This document shows positions 34,864-43,917 of a stretch of DNA of 64,000 nt, in pieces (positions within the stretch are counted from its first letter, which is position 1; each line of letters opens with the position of its first letter). The stretch is taken from the NCBI RefSeq assembly GCF_934668725.1, contig NZ_CAKUOF010000016.1, forward strand, positions 9,966-73,965. Direction: 5' to 3'. Source of the stretch: an uncultured Dysgonomonas sp. GTDB lineage: Bacteria; Bacteroidota; Bacteroidia; Bacteroidales; Dysgonomonadaceae. The notes beneath the pieces were generated by a model. The model searched no databases and was not told the DNA's origin. It saw nothing but the letters and a program-made list of their open reading frames with translations. Made by a program: the position numbers and the translations under genes.

Positions 34864-35352
34864 TTAATCAACGCTGAATTTAAGAAACGGAACCAATTTG
34901 GGAGCAAAGGGCTGGATATACTTATAGGTAGCCGATCCGTTTTGGATCTTAGGAGCTATCAGCTGGTGGTGTTCATCTGCCTGAACAATGAGATTGATAA
35001 CAATACTTATTGCAAATAACCACTTTGTGAGGCATAGTGCTACTCCTGCTAATTTATTTAGAGTACCCATTTTGACTGTTTTGAGTATCTCCTCCATCAT
35101 AGTACCCAGTAAATAGAAGGATGCTATAATTATCAGAAAAGTAAGAGCATATGAAAGAGGCGGAGCCATATATGGCGGTATTTGCTTTATGTGTTGTATA
35201 TAGGGGAGTACCAAGACAGATAGCTTTCCGGATAGTACAGCCCCGACTATGAGGCCTGCTAGTGTTGATAATTGTTTTACTAGACCTGTTTTATATCCTT
35301 TAATGATACAATATATTATTACTATGAGAATGCAGATGTCGAACCAATTCAT
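34864..35352 (-). CDS. CvpA-family membrane protein
   Basis: A 162-residue protein with four hydrophobic segments and the CvpA N-terminal pattern NWFDICILIVIIYCIIKGYKTGL-like (the run IIKGYKTGLVKQLSTLAGLI is most typical). The E. coli member is needed for colicin V export, but the family is widespread and its general role is envelope related and unclear. Monocistronic on the - strand. Confidence 0.87.
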   Translation of the reverse strand: MNWFDICILIVIIYCIIKGYKTGLVKQLSTLAGLIVGAVLSGKLSVLVLPYIQHIKQIPPYMAPPLSYALTFLIIIASFYLLGTMMEEILKTVKMGTLNKLAGVALCLTKWLFAISIVINLIVQADEHHQLIAPKIQNGSATYKYIQPFAPKLVPFLKFSVD

Positions 35353-35555
35353 TAATCAAGATTAAGTAAATAATGAAATCTATATACTGTAGAAGATATT
35401 GCTCTGTAACTTGGCTATTTTGAGACCGTTTGTAGTTGGGGTTTTATATTTGCCAATATTGTAAAAAGGTCTCGGCCTAATATGACAAAAGTAAGAATTA
35501 AAAAATTAATTCCTACTTTTATTTATACAGAAGACTAAACGAATAGTCTATTCAA

Positions 35556-35708
35556 TTATTTTGCAGCTTCGTCAGATACAGTTAATTTACCTCTACCTTT
35601 TGCTCTGCGAGAAGCTAATACTCTACGACCGTTAGCTGTCGCCATTCTTGAGCGGAATCCGTGTTTGTTTATTCTCTTTCTTCTAGAGGGTTGAAAAGTT
35701 CTTTTCAT
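35556..35708 (-). CDS. rpmH: 50S ribosomal protein L34 (bL34)
   Basis: A 50-residue gene translated by hand from the - strand: it starts MKRTFQPSRRKRINKHGF, contains RMATANGRRVLASRRAKGR and ends SDEAAK. This is the standard L34 sequence with a few extra C-terminal residues. It is far from rnpA and dnaA, which often flank it in other phyla. Confidence 0.95.
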   Translation of the reverse strand: MKRTFQPSRRKRINKHGFRSRMATANGRRVLASRRAKGRGKLTVSDEAAK

Positions 35709-35892
35709 TGCTATATTATATTATACGTTATTGTTTCTGATCGATTTTGGCTTGCAAAAGTAGATAGTTTATTTTAAATATACAAGTATATCTTTATTTT
35801 AAGTGTCTTAAAATAGTTATTTCTGTCTTTTTTATTTAAGTGTAACATCTTTTGTTTATGGCACTTTTTCTATCGGGTAATAAGTATATGTC

Positions 35893-37608
35893 TTATTGAT
35901 CCTGAATTTCGTTTGATGCTTTAGTTTGTTCCGAAAGAATTTTTTCTGCTTTAGCCATAGCTGCATTAATGTTGGGGCAAATATTTTTTTCTCCCAGGAG
36001 TTCACAAAAACCAAATTTCTCAAGGGCTTCTCTTACATTAGGTCTTACACCGGATAAGATCATCCTTATATGCTCATCCTGAGATTTTTTACATAAACTT
36101 TCAAGGTTATGCATTCCTGTGGAATCGATAAATGGAACTTTCCGCATCCGAATAATTCTTACCAGCGGTTTATCTTCAATAACCCGCATGCTTTCTTCAA
36201 ATTTATTGGCTATACCGAAGAAGAAAGGACCATCAATCTCGTAAACTTCAACGCCTTTCGGAATTATGAGGTTGTCGTCAGACGAAGCTCCTTCTTTATC
36301 TGACGGATTTAGTTCATCTGTAATTACCGATACTTTTGTAACCTCCATGATACGTTTCATGAATAAGAATACAGCTAATAATAAACCTATTTCGATAGCT
36401 ATGGTAAGGTCAAAAATAACAGTGAGAAGAAAAGTTGTGACTAAAACAATTACGTCTGATTTTGAGTTGCGGAGCAACGCTATAAAAGATCTCCATTCAC
36501 TCATGTTGTATGATACAACAATAAGTATTGCTGCTAAACAGACCATTGGAATATGTTGTGTCAACCCTCCCAGAAATAACACGACCAATAATAAAAACGT
36601 GGAGTGTACTATGCCTGCAATCGGAGTGCGCCCACCGTTGCTAACGTTGGTCATCGTACGAGCTAAAGCGCCTGTTGCGGGAATACCCCCGAAGAGTGGA
36701 GTGAAAATGTTAGCAATTCCTTGAGCTATAAGTTCCATGTTGGAATTGTTTTTTTCTCCGGTGACACCATCTGCAACATTAGCGGATATAAGAGATTCTA
36801 TTGACCCCAAGATTGCCAAAGTAAATGCGTAAGGGAATAGTGTGTTGATTGCTTTTATGTTAAACGTAATTCCTTCTATATGGGGTAATTCATTATTTAT
36901 ACTAAAGCGGTCGCCAATGGTTTCAACAGAATTTATTCCCATATAATAACGTAAAAAATATACGATAACAGTAATCATGACAACCGCGATGAGTGATCCC
37001 GGTATTTTTTTTGAGACTTTGTGCGAAAAAATAATTGTTAGCAAACTTAAAATGCCTATTCCTAGTGTGACAAAGTCAATAGTGTCTATATGAGATATGT
37101 ATTGTTGCCATTTGCCAAGAAAATCAGGAGGTATATTTTTGATGTCGAGCCCAAAGAAGTCTTTTATTTGAGTGGAGAATATCGTGACGGCAATACCGCT
37201 CATATAGCCTACAATGATGGGGTAGGGGATGTATTTGATTACGACTCCCAGTTTGACAACCCCCATTAATATGAGTATTACTCCCGACATTACAGTTGTA
37301 ATTACCAGACCCTGAAAGCCAAATTGCTCTATAATATTATATACTATAACAATAAATGCACCGGTGGGGCCTCCGATCTGGACAGTGCTTCCGCCCAAAA
37401 ATGAAATGATGAATCCGGCGATAATGGCTGTATATAGCCCTTTCTCCGGACTTACTCCTGATGCAATACCAAATGCAATAGCGAGTGGGAGAGCAACAAT
37501 ACCAACAATTAAACCGGCCATGAGGTCGGCCATAAACTTTTCCTTATTATAGCCTTTTAAGGAATCAATAATTTGCGGTCTGAATGTCTTTAAAAAATCC
37601 GTGTTCAT
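35893..37608 (-). CDS. SulP-family inorganic anion transporter with STAS domain
   Basis: A 571-residue protein. Residues about 20-430 hold 12-14 hydrophobic segments with SulP motifs (MAGLIVGIVALPLAIAFGIA, GPTGAFIVIVYNIIE, GGIPATGALARTMTNVSNGG). A C-terminal STAS domain follows (about 455-555, VYEIDGPFFFGIANKFEESM, PFIDSTGMHNLESL). Substrates of the family include sulfate, bicarbonate, oxalate and fumarate; none can be chosen here. TACCTTTG on the - strand at 37642-37649 is a likely -7 box. Confidence 0.94.
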   Translation of the reverse strand: MNTDFLKTFRPQIIDSLKGYNKEKFMADLMAGLIVGIVALPLAIAFGIASGVSPEKGLYTAIIAGFIISFLGGSTVQIGGPTGAFIVIVYNIIEQFGFQGLVITTVMSGVILILMGVVKLGVVIKYIPYPIIVGYMSGIAVTIFSTQIKDFFGLDIKNIPPDFLGKWQQYISHIDTIDFVTLGIGILSLLTIIFSHKVSKKIPGSLIAVVMITVIVYFLRYYMGINSVETIGDRFSINNELPHIEGITFNIKAINTLFPYAFTLAILGSIESLISANVADGVTGEKNNSNMELIAQGIANIFTPLFGGIPATGALARTMTNVSNGGRTPIAGIVHSTFLLLVVLFLGGLTQHIPMVCLAAILIVVSYNMSEWRSFIALLRNSKSDVIVLVTTFLLTVIFDLTIAIEIGLLLAVFLFMKRIMEVTKVSVITDELNPSDKEGASSDDNLIIPKGVEVYEIDGPFFFGIANKFEESMRVIEDKPLVRIIRMRKVPFIDSTGMHNLESLCKKSQDEHIRMILSGVRPNVREALEKFGFCELLGEKNICPNINAAMAKAEKILSEQTKASNEIQDQ

Positions 37609-37894
37609 AGCTTCTTTTCATAACCTGTAATTCCGAGTTTGCAAAGGTATGAAATGATTTTGGCTTTACCTCATAATCGAAAATGCTTTTGTTTTAACAT
37701 CAAAGGTTAATCTTAAAATGGTTTATTTTCCTTAAATTTGTAATTCCGTAAACTTTCTCGGACAAACATATCTTATCAAAGATATTCTGAAGTAATATAG
37801 TATTAGCTAATAAGTAAATATGATTACAACACGACGGTTGTAATTATATTTGACTAAAGTGACAAATGGGTTTCATACCTTTTATTGGATATTA
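37609..37894. other. divergent promoter region SulP / DUF5715 gene
   Basis: An A/T-rich 286-base gap. A - strand TACCTTTG (37642-37649) and a + strand TAAATTTG (37733-37740) match the -7 consensus for the two divergent genes; no matching -33 elements were seen. No other feature found. Confidence 0.45.
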
Positions 37895-38557
37895 ATGAAT
37901 TTTCGTATTTTATTTTTTTTATTGGTTCTGGTTATTTGTTTCGAATCATGTAGAGGAAACAAAGAAGAGTCGTCTGTAGATAGTGTAGAACAGCCTAAAG
38001 TATATACTCGATTTAGGGGTGCATATAAATCATTTAACGATATGCCCGAATTGCATTTGGAAGCTGCCCAACGAAAAGGAATTCTTCCAATGACTGAAAG
38101 AGGAGATACAGCCAAGTTTTTGGGTCAAATGGTTCGTTTGCCTATGGAGTTGGATTTATATAAAATTGATAAACTCTCCCATTCGGTTCCTTATCTGGTA
38201 ACCGATGCTTCAAAACTCTTGGTTCAGATTAGTTCTAACTTCAGAGACTCGCTTATAAGTAAGAAATTACCGGTTTATAAATTAGTTGTAACCAGTGTAA
38301 CCCGTAGTCTCGATGATGTTGCTTCTCTTACAAAACGAAACGGAAATGCGAGTAATAATTCGGCACATTGTTATGGTACTACTTTTGATATTTCGTGGAA
38401 ACGATTTCAAAAGAGGGGGCCTGAAGGAGTCAATGATGTGAGTACTGATCGTTTGAAACTTATACTTGGGGAAGTTTTACACGATTTGAGACAACGAGAC
38501 ATGTGTTATGTTGTACATGAAAAAAAACAAGCTTGCTTTCATATAACGGTTCGCTGA
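37895..38557 (+). CDS. DUF5715-like lipoprotein, probable M15-type peptidase fold
   Basis: A 220-residue protein with lipoprotein signal (FLLVLVICFESC, Cys19 from the ATG at 37895). The earlier TTG at 37850 would put 15 residues before the signal, so the ATG is preferred. The C-terminal half has SAHCYGTTFDISW and later CFHITVR, which resemble the SxHxxGxAxD and final His metal ligands of D-Ala-D-Ala carboxypeptidases (M15/VanY). It is likely to act on peptidoglycan in the periplasm; activity is inferred. Confidence 0.75.
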   Translation: MNFRILFFLLVLVICFESCRGNKEESSVDSVEQPKVYTRFRGAYKSFNDMPELHLEAAQRKGILPMTERGDTAKFLGQMVRLPMELDLYKIDKLSHSVPYLVTDASKLLVQISSNFRDSLISKKLPVYKLVVTSVTRSLDDVASLTKRNGNASNNSAHCYGTTFDISWKRFQKRGPEGVNDVSTDRLKLILGEVLHDLRQRDMCYVVHEKKQACFHITVR

Positions 38558-38570
38558 AAAAGATACAGTG

Positions 38571-39320
38571 ATGAATAGATATTTCATGTATTTGGCTTAT
38601 AATGGAGCTAATTATTGCGGATGGCAAATTCAGCCGAATGGACTTTCAGTACAAGAAGTCATCGAAAAATCGTTGTCCACACTATTGCGTATGCCTATCA
38701 CAATTGTAGGCGCAGGACGTACTGATGCAGGAGTTCATGCCCGCGAAATGGCAGCCCACTTTGAAGCAGAGGTGCAGGATGTCACATTGCTTACGAATAA
38801 GTTGAACCGGATTCTTCCTAAAGATATAGTTGTATATAAAATTGTACGCGTCAAAGAGGATGCTCATGCCCGCTTTGATGCAACCTCACGTTTATATAGG
38901 TATTATCTGACTACACAGAAAGATCCTTTTATGTACCCTTATAAGTATAAAGTACATGGAAGTATAGATGTAGAAATGATGAATAAATGCAGCCGGATTT
39001 TATTTGAATATATTGATTTTACCAGTTTCAGTAAATTACATACCGATGTTAAAACGAATGATTGTAAAATAATACATGCTCAATGGGAACAGCAAGGCGA
39101 GGACTATGTATTTACGATACAAGCAAACCGTTTTTTGCGGAATATGGTTCGCGCTGTTGTGGGTACACTATTGGAGGCGGGTAGAGGTAAACTGGATGAG
39201 GCCGGAATGAGGCGAGTTATAGAGGCCAAAGATCGTGCTGTTGCCGGACTTTCGGTTCCCGCACATGCATTGTTTCTGGAAGAGATAGGGTATCCACCTC
39301 ATATATTTGAAGTTGAATAA
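38571..39320 (+). CDS. truA: tRNA pseudouridine(38-40) synthase
   Basis: A 249-residue enzyme that modifies the anticodon stem-loop. The catalytic Asp lies in VGAGRTDAGVHAREMAAHF, with RFLRNMVRAVVGTLLEAGRGK in the C-terminal half. A GTG immediately upstream (38568) is in frame, but the ATG at 38571 is the more likely start. It follows the DUF5715 gene by 13 bases. Confidence 0.97.
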   Translation: MNRYFMYLAYNGANYCGWQIQPNGLSVQEVIEKSLSTLLRMPITIVGAGRTDAGVHAREMAAHFEAEVQDVTLLTNKLNRILPKDIVVYKIVRVKEDAHARFDATSRLYRYYLTTQKDPFMYPYKYKVHGSIDVEMMNKCSRILFEYIDFTSFSKLHTDVKTNDCKIIHAQWEQQGEDYVFTIQANRFLRNMVRAVVGTLLEAGRGKLDEAGMRRVIEAKDRAVAGLSVPAHALFLEEIGYPPHIFEVE

Positions 39321-39364
39321 CAAGATGCTTTTATCTATAATAAGAGAAGAATACTGAGGCTCAG

Positions 39365-39401
39365 AAGTGACCTTAGAAAGCCATAGCTAAACTTGTCACT
39401 T
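39365..39401 (+). terminator. possible terminator after truA
   Basis: Seven-base arms AAGTGAC (39365-39371) and GTCACTT (39395-39401) with an inner TTAG/CTAA pair. It is 45 bases after truA. The following sequence is only partly T rich, so the call is tentative. Confidence 0.4.
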
Positions 39402-39585
39402 TTGTCATCTTTGTAATGTTTTTTAAGGTTATTTTCTGTAAATCAGCAAGTTGTAAAATGACGAAATTGTACAGTTTTTATTGAATTGTAAGGCATTTTT
39501 GTAACGTTAATGTAATGTTTGTGCTTTATTCCGAATAATTAAAGAGATATGAAAATATCTCGCAAAATATTTTAAATTACTAAAG

Positions 39586-40725
39586 ATGTATACTAAACTA
39601 TTGAAAAAGATTGTCGAAGATGAGAAGTCAGGAGGAATTATACTGATACTTTGCACAATAGTTTCTTTAATTATTGCGAATTCAGCTTTTGGAGAAGGAT
39701 ATCTCCACTTCTGGCATTTTCCCTTATTGGGTTTGAACCTCGAATTATGGATTAACGATGGGTTGATGGCGATATTCTTTCTCTTGATCGGTTTGGAATT
39801 AAAGAGAGAGGTATTTATCGGGGAGTTTTCACGCCCGCGTAATGCCATATTACCGGTTGCAGCAGCATTGGGAGGAATGGTAGTACCTGTTGCTTTTTTT
39901 CTTGTATTTAATTTAGGTTTGCCGACTCAATCGGGATTAGGTATTCCTATGGCTACAGATATTGCTTTTGCATTGGGAGTTTTATCATTGTTGGGGAAAC
40001 GGGTGCCTGTATCGTTAAAAGTCTTTCTAATGGCACTGGCTGTTGTTGATGATCTGGGGGCAATCCTTGTTATTGCTCTTTTTTATACTAAAGACTTGAT
40101 GCTGCTTGATCTTTCAATAGCTCTGGGGATATTTGCGTTTCTTATTGTATTAAACCGATTGAAAGTTTATTCGTTGATCCCTTATTTTATCGGGGGGGCA
40201 GTGATGTGGTATTTCATGCTGTTATCAGGGGTGCATGCTACTATTTCAGGTGTATTGTTGGCAATGGTTATTCCTTTTGCCGGAAGAACCGATGGTCGCT
40301 CTCCTTCTTTTGTAGTTATGCATAAATTGCATTTGCCGGTAACCTTTCTGATACTACCCGTTTTTGCTTTGGCGAATACGGCTGTTACTATCTCCTCTGA
40401 TTGGCATACTCTCTTCGCAGAACCCATATCGTTGGGTATTCTTTCGGGGTTGTTGTTAGGAAAACCAATCGGTATAGGATTAGCTTGTCTTATTGTTGTT
40501 TGGGCGAAATTCTCGAAACTGCCTGCCGGAGTGAATTGGTATAATATGATTGGTGTCGGATTGCTTGGTGGGATTGGTTTTACCATGTCAATATTTATTA
40601 CTTTGCTTGCTTTTAATGATCAACAAATAATAGACATATCTAAGATAGTAATATTAGTGAGTTCCCTTATGGCCGGAATCCTAGGATATCTATGCTTGCA
40701 TTTGACCTTAAAGAATTCGAAGTGA
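39586..40725 (+). CDS. nhaA: Na+/H+ antiporter NhaA
   Basis: A 379-residue protein with about twelve hydrophobic segments. NhaA hallmarks are visible: IPMATDIAFALGVLSLLG and FLMALAVVDDLGAILVIALFY, which holds the paired Asp residues of the ion-binding site, plus LLGGIGFTMSIFI near the end. It exports sodium in exchange for protons. Length is normal. Confidence 0.97.
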   Translation: MYTKLLKKIVEDEKSGGIILILCTIVSLIIANSAFGEGYLHFWHFPLLGLNLELWINDGLMAIFFLLIGLELKREVFIGEFSRPRNAILPVAAALGGMVVPVAFFLVFNLGLPTQSGLGIPMATDIAFALGVLSLLGKRVPVSLKVFLMALAVVDDLGAILVIALFYTKDLMLLDLSIALGIFAFLIVLNRLKVYSLIPYFIGGAVMWYFMLLSGVHATISGVLLAMVIPFAGRTDGRSPSFVVMHKLHLPVTFLILPVFALANTAVTISSDWHTLFAEPISLGILSGLLLGKPIGIGLACLIVVWAKFSKLPAGVNWYNMIGVGLLGGIGFTMSIFITLLAFNDQQIIDISKIVILVSSLMAGILGYLCLHLTLKNSK

Positions 40726-40768
40726 AAATATTAAAATAATAAATTAGGTCTACGATCTTAAATAAAAT

Positions 40769-41668
40769 ATGTGGTTAGGTTTAGCATTTCTTTCGGCTTT
40801 CTTTTTAGGTTGTTATGATATAAATAAAAAAATGTCTGTTCATAATAATGCGGTAATACCCGTGTTATTTCTGAATACATTTTTTTGTACATTATTTTTG
40901 CTGCCATTATATCTTTTATCCCGATTTGGCTCTTCTTTGGTTGAGAATACAATTTTTTTTGTTCCGACAGTAGATTTTGAAGCTCATCTTTATATTATAC
41001 TTAAGTCGCTCATCGTATTATCATCTTGGATATTCGGGTACTTTGCTGTTAAACATTTACCGATAACAATAACAGGTCCGATTAATGCCACGCGTCCGGT
41101 GATGACTCTTGTAGGAGCATTACTTATTTTTGGAGAACGTCTCAATCTCTATCAATGGATAGGGGTTTTACTTACTATCGTTTCGTTTTTTTTGTTATCC
41201 GCTACGGGAAGAAAAGAAGGAATCAACTTTCGTCAGAATAAATGGATATTTTTTATATTTATTTCAGCTATTCTGGGTGCAGTAAGTGGTCTTTATGATA
41301 AATACCTCATGCAGCGTATCAGTTCTACATCCGTTCAGTTTTGGTACAACCTTTATCAATGCATAATGATGTTTGTGATACTTATTATATTATGGTATCC
41401 TAAACGAAAATCAACGACAAATTTCAGTTGGAAATGGAGTATTCTTCTGGTGTCGCTTTTTCTGACTATAGCCGACTTTGTTTATTTCTATGCATTGACT
41501 GATCCGGATGCCATGATTTCCATTGTATCTATGGTTCGGCGTAGCTCTGTTGTTGTTTCTTTTATTGGAGGAATAGTCTTCTTCCATGAAAAAAACTTAA
41601 AAGGAAAGGCCATAGATTTGATCTTAATAATAATAGGAATGTTTTTCCTATATTTGGGTACTAAATAA
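40769..41668 (+). CDS. EamA/DMT-family transporter
   Basis: A 299-residue protein with about ten transmembrane helices in two similar halves, the EamA pattern; the second half ends with SMVRRSSVVVSFIGGIVFFHEK. The first half has NATRPVMTLVGALLIFGERLN at the matching place. The substrate is unknown. It follows nhaA by 43 bases and may be in the same transcript. Confidence 0.9.
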   Translation: MWLGLAFLSAFFLGCYDINKKMSVHNNAVIPVLFLNTFFCTLFLLPLYLLSRFGSSLVENTIFFVPTVDFEAHLYIILKSLIVLSSWIFGYFAVKHLPITITGPINATRPVMTLVGALLIFGERLNLYQWIGVLLTIVSFFLLSATGRKEGINFRQNKWIFFIFISAILGAVSGLYDKYLMQRISSTSVQFWYNLYQCIMMFVILIILWYPKRKSTTNFSWKWSILLVSLFLTIADFVYFYALTDPDAMISIVSMVRRSSVVVSFIGGIVFFHEKNLKGKAIDLILIIIGMFFLYLGTK

Positions 41669-41766
41669 ACGACTGAATTTTTCTAATTATAGTTATGTGC
41701 GAAAATAACAATTAAGCTCTGTAGGTGAAAAATATATGGGCTTATATATAAGGTGATTACGACAAA

Positions 41767-42399
41767 ATGAAAAAAATATTCTTTATACTTGCTTTACTTG
41801 TTACTGTTTTGATAGTTCAGGCACAAAATATCTCACCATTAGTAATTGCTATGCCTGATGATATGCTGATCGGAGTTACTTTGGATCAACGTAAATTATT
41901 AATAGCACCTGAAAACGATACTATTGAGATTGCGGCTGTTAATGCTGTGGGAGATACGGTGAAGCGTCTTGGCTTTTCTGAGGATTTCATATCGTTGCAG
42001 ACATCTAAAGTCGGTAATCTGCAAATTAAGCTTCTGCCATTAGTAAATAATACTCAAATAATAGGAGTGATAACTACAGTATGTGGTTCGGCATGTGATA
42101 GCCGGATTAGTTTTTATACTACAGATTGGGAGCCTTTGGCTCAGTCCGACTTATTTCCGCAGATCAGTAAAGATAACTTTATAAAGAATGAGGTTGATCG
42201 TAATTCTGAGAAATTTCAGAATGCTTATGCTGCTTTAGATATGACTCCGGTTAAGCTTAGTTTTTCGGAAACCGATAAGAATATTACAGCGGTTTATGAT
42301 ATCGAAAAATATATTTCTAAGCAGGATTATGAACAATTACGCCCTTTTTTGAAAGAGACGCCTGTGGTTTATACATGGGATAAGTTTGTATATAAATAA
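41767..42399 (+). CDS. secreted DUF3256-type protein
   Basis: A 210-residue protein with a signal peptide (hydrophobic FFILALLVTVLIVQ, cleavage likely after VQAQ). The mature part begins NISPLVIAMPDDMLIGVT and has two cysteines in VCGSACDSRISFY, a pattern of the DUF3256 family of Bacteroidales. No catalytic motif is visible and the function is unknown. Confidence 0.78.
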   Translation: MKKIFFILALLVTVLIVQAQNISPLVIAMPDDMLIGVTLDQRKLLIAPENDTIEIAAVNAVGDTVKRLGFSEDFISLQTSKVGNLQIKLLPLVNNTQIIGVITTVCGSACDSRISFYTTDWEPLAQSDLFPQISKDNFIKNEVDRNSEKFQNAYAALDMTPVKLSFSETDKNITAVYDIEKYISKQDYEQLRPFLKETPVVYTWDKFVYK

Positions 42400-42505
42400 A
42401 GTACTCCTCCAAATGAAAAATTTGATGAATGAACTCTTTATTGCCGTGTATATTTAAGATACATGCTAGAAGGCTCTGAAAATTTTAATTATATATAGAT
42501 ATAAC

Positions 42506-42541
42506 AAAAGAGGTTCACCGGAATTCCGCTGAACCTCTTTT
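42506..42541. terminator. terminator of the GNAT gene, with palindromic loop
   Basis: Twelve-base arms AAAAGAGGTTCA (42506-42517) and TGAACCTCTTTT (42530-42541). The loop itself contains the palindrome CGGAATTCCG. It lies just beyond the stop of the - strand GNAT gene and can also stop the + strand DUF3256 transcript. Confidence 0.85.
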
Positions 42542-42550
42542 CTATTCATA

Positions 42551-42832
42551 TCACTCATGAAGTAAATTATTGTATTCAGGATGGCGATCTATATAGGTCT
42601 TTGTATATGAGAATAATGGGTTAACTTTGAGATTGTTTTTTGTTATATAGGAGAGTATGGCTTTTGTTAATGCTCCGGCAATACCCAAACCTTCATATTC
42701 TGTTTTAACTCCGGTATGAGTCACATTTATGATATTGTTTTCTTTATAGTAATTCACAACACCTACAATTTCCAGATTTGAAATTGCTTCAAATCTGTAT
42801 TCATCCGGATTATGTCTTATCTCGTATTCCAT
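42551..42832 (-). CDS. small GNAT-like N-acetyltransferase (YjdJ/Gtn type)
   Basis: A 93-residue protein matching the short GNAT family that has only the central acetyl-CoA-binding core: INVTHTGVKTEYEGLGIAGALTKAIL, where GLGIAG is the pyrophosphate-binding loop, ending in NPLFSYTKTYIDRHPEY. Human and bacterial members are poorly characterised. CAAATATA at 42893-42900 gives a -7 box on the - strand. Confidence 0.85.
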   Translation of the reverse strand: MEYEIRHNPDEYRFEAISNLEIVGVVNYYKENNIINVTHTGVKTEYEGLGIAGALTKAILSYITKNNLKVNPLFSYTKTYIDRHPEYNNLLHE

Positions 42833-43128
42833 AAAATATTGTTGTTATAATTAATCAATTTTGAGATTTTTGGACTAACTTACTATTGTAAACAAATATA
42901 TATAAAACATGTTTATAAAATGGTTTCAATTACTTTTTTGATAAGTGCATATTGTCTATTTTTAATGCACTGATTTTAATGTATATTTGTCTAACAATTT
43001 AATCTGTTCGCTAGATAAAGAAATACTACTGCATTAACAGTGGTATTTGCTATATCATCGTTTTTTTATTTAGTTAGATGAAAATAATTGCTTTATAATA
43101 AGATTTTTATAGTACTAAGATAGTAAGT

Positions 43129-43890
43129 ATGGGAAAGAATAAATTAGCAAAATTTGCTAATATGGAGGAATATCCTCATGTTTTTCAGTATCCTTTTGCA
43201 GTGTTACAAGAAAAAGGATTTGAAATGAAAGGAAAATGGAATGAAAAATTTTTCAAAAATACTAATCCAATAGTGCTTGAACTCGGATGTGGTAAGGGAG
43301 AATATACTGTTGGATTAGCAAAATTATATCCGGAGAATAATTTTATCGGGGTTGATATTAAAGGTGCCCGAATGTGGTCGGGAGCTAAACAATCTTTGGA
43401 AGAAGGGTTGTCAAATGTTGCTTTTTTGAGAACTCATATAGAGCTGTTGGCTAATTTTTTTGACCAAGGTGAGATCTCTGAGATTTGGATAACTTTCCCC
43501 GATCCTCAGATGAATAAAGTAAATAAAAGAATGACGTCGACTCGTTTTATGAAACTTTATGGACAGTTTTTGAAACCAAATGGAGTAATTCATTTGAAGT
43601 CTGATAGTAATTTTATGTTTGCATATACTACGGAAATGGTTAAACTGAATAATCTCGAAGTTTTATTTGGGACAGAAGATTTATATCATTCGGGATTGGA
43701 GGACAATGTGTTGACTATTAAAACTTTTTATGAGCAGCAATGGATTGCCAGAGGGTTAAATATCAAATATGTGAAGTTTAAATATTCTCATAAAGATGAA
43801 TGGGGAGAACCCGATGTTGAGATCGAGCAAGATAGTTATCGTAGTTATGGGAGAAGTAATTCTCAAATATTGACAAAGCGAGCTGAATAG
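43129..43890 (+). CDS. trmB: tRNA (guanine-N7-)-methyltransferase
   Basis: A 253-residue SAM-dependent enzyme that makes m7G46 in tRNA. The SAM-binding loop is VLELGCGKGEYTVGLA, followed by NFIGVDIKGARMW and the TrmB signature ITFPDPQMNKVNKRMTS. A TATATTTG box at 42982-42989 lies about 140 bases upstream. The mrp gene follows after 27 bases. Confidence 0.95.
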   Translation: MGKNKLAKFANMEEYPHVFQYPFAVLQEKGFEMKGKWNEKFFKNTNPIVLELGCGKGEYTVGLAKLYPENNFIGVDIKGARMWSGAKQSLEEGLSNVAFLRTHIELLANFFDQGEISEIWITFPDPQMNKVNKRMTSTRFMKLYGQFLKPNGVIHLKSDSNFMFAYTTEMVKLNNLEVLFGTEDLYHSGLEDNVLTIKTFYEQQWIARGLNIKYVKFKYSHKDEWGEPDVEIEQDSYRSYGRSNSQILTKRAE

Positions 43891-43917
43891 TAATTCAAAT
43901 TTTAAATAAATATATTG

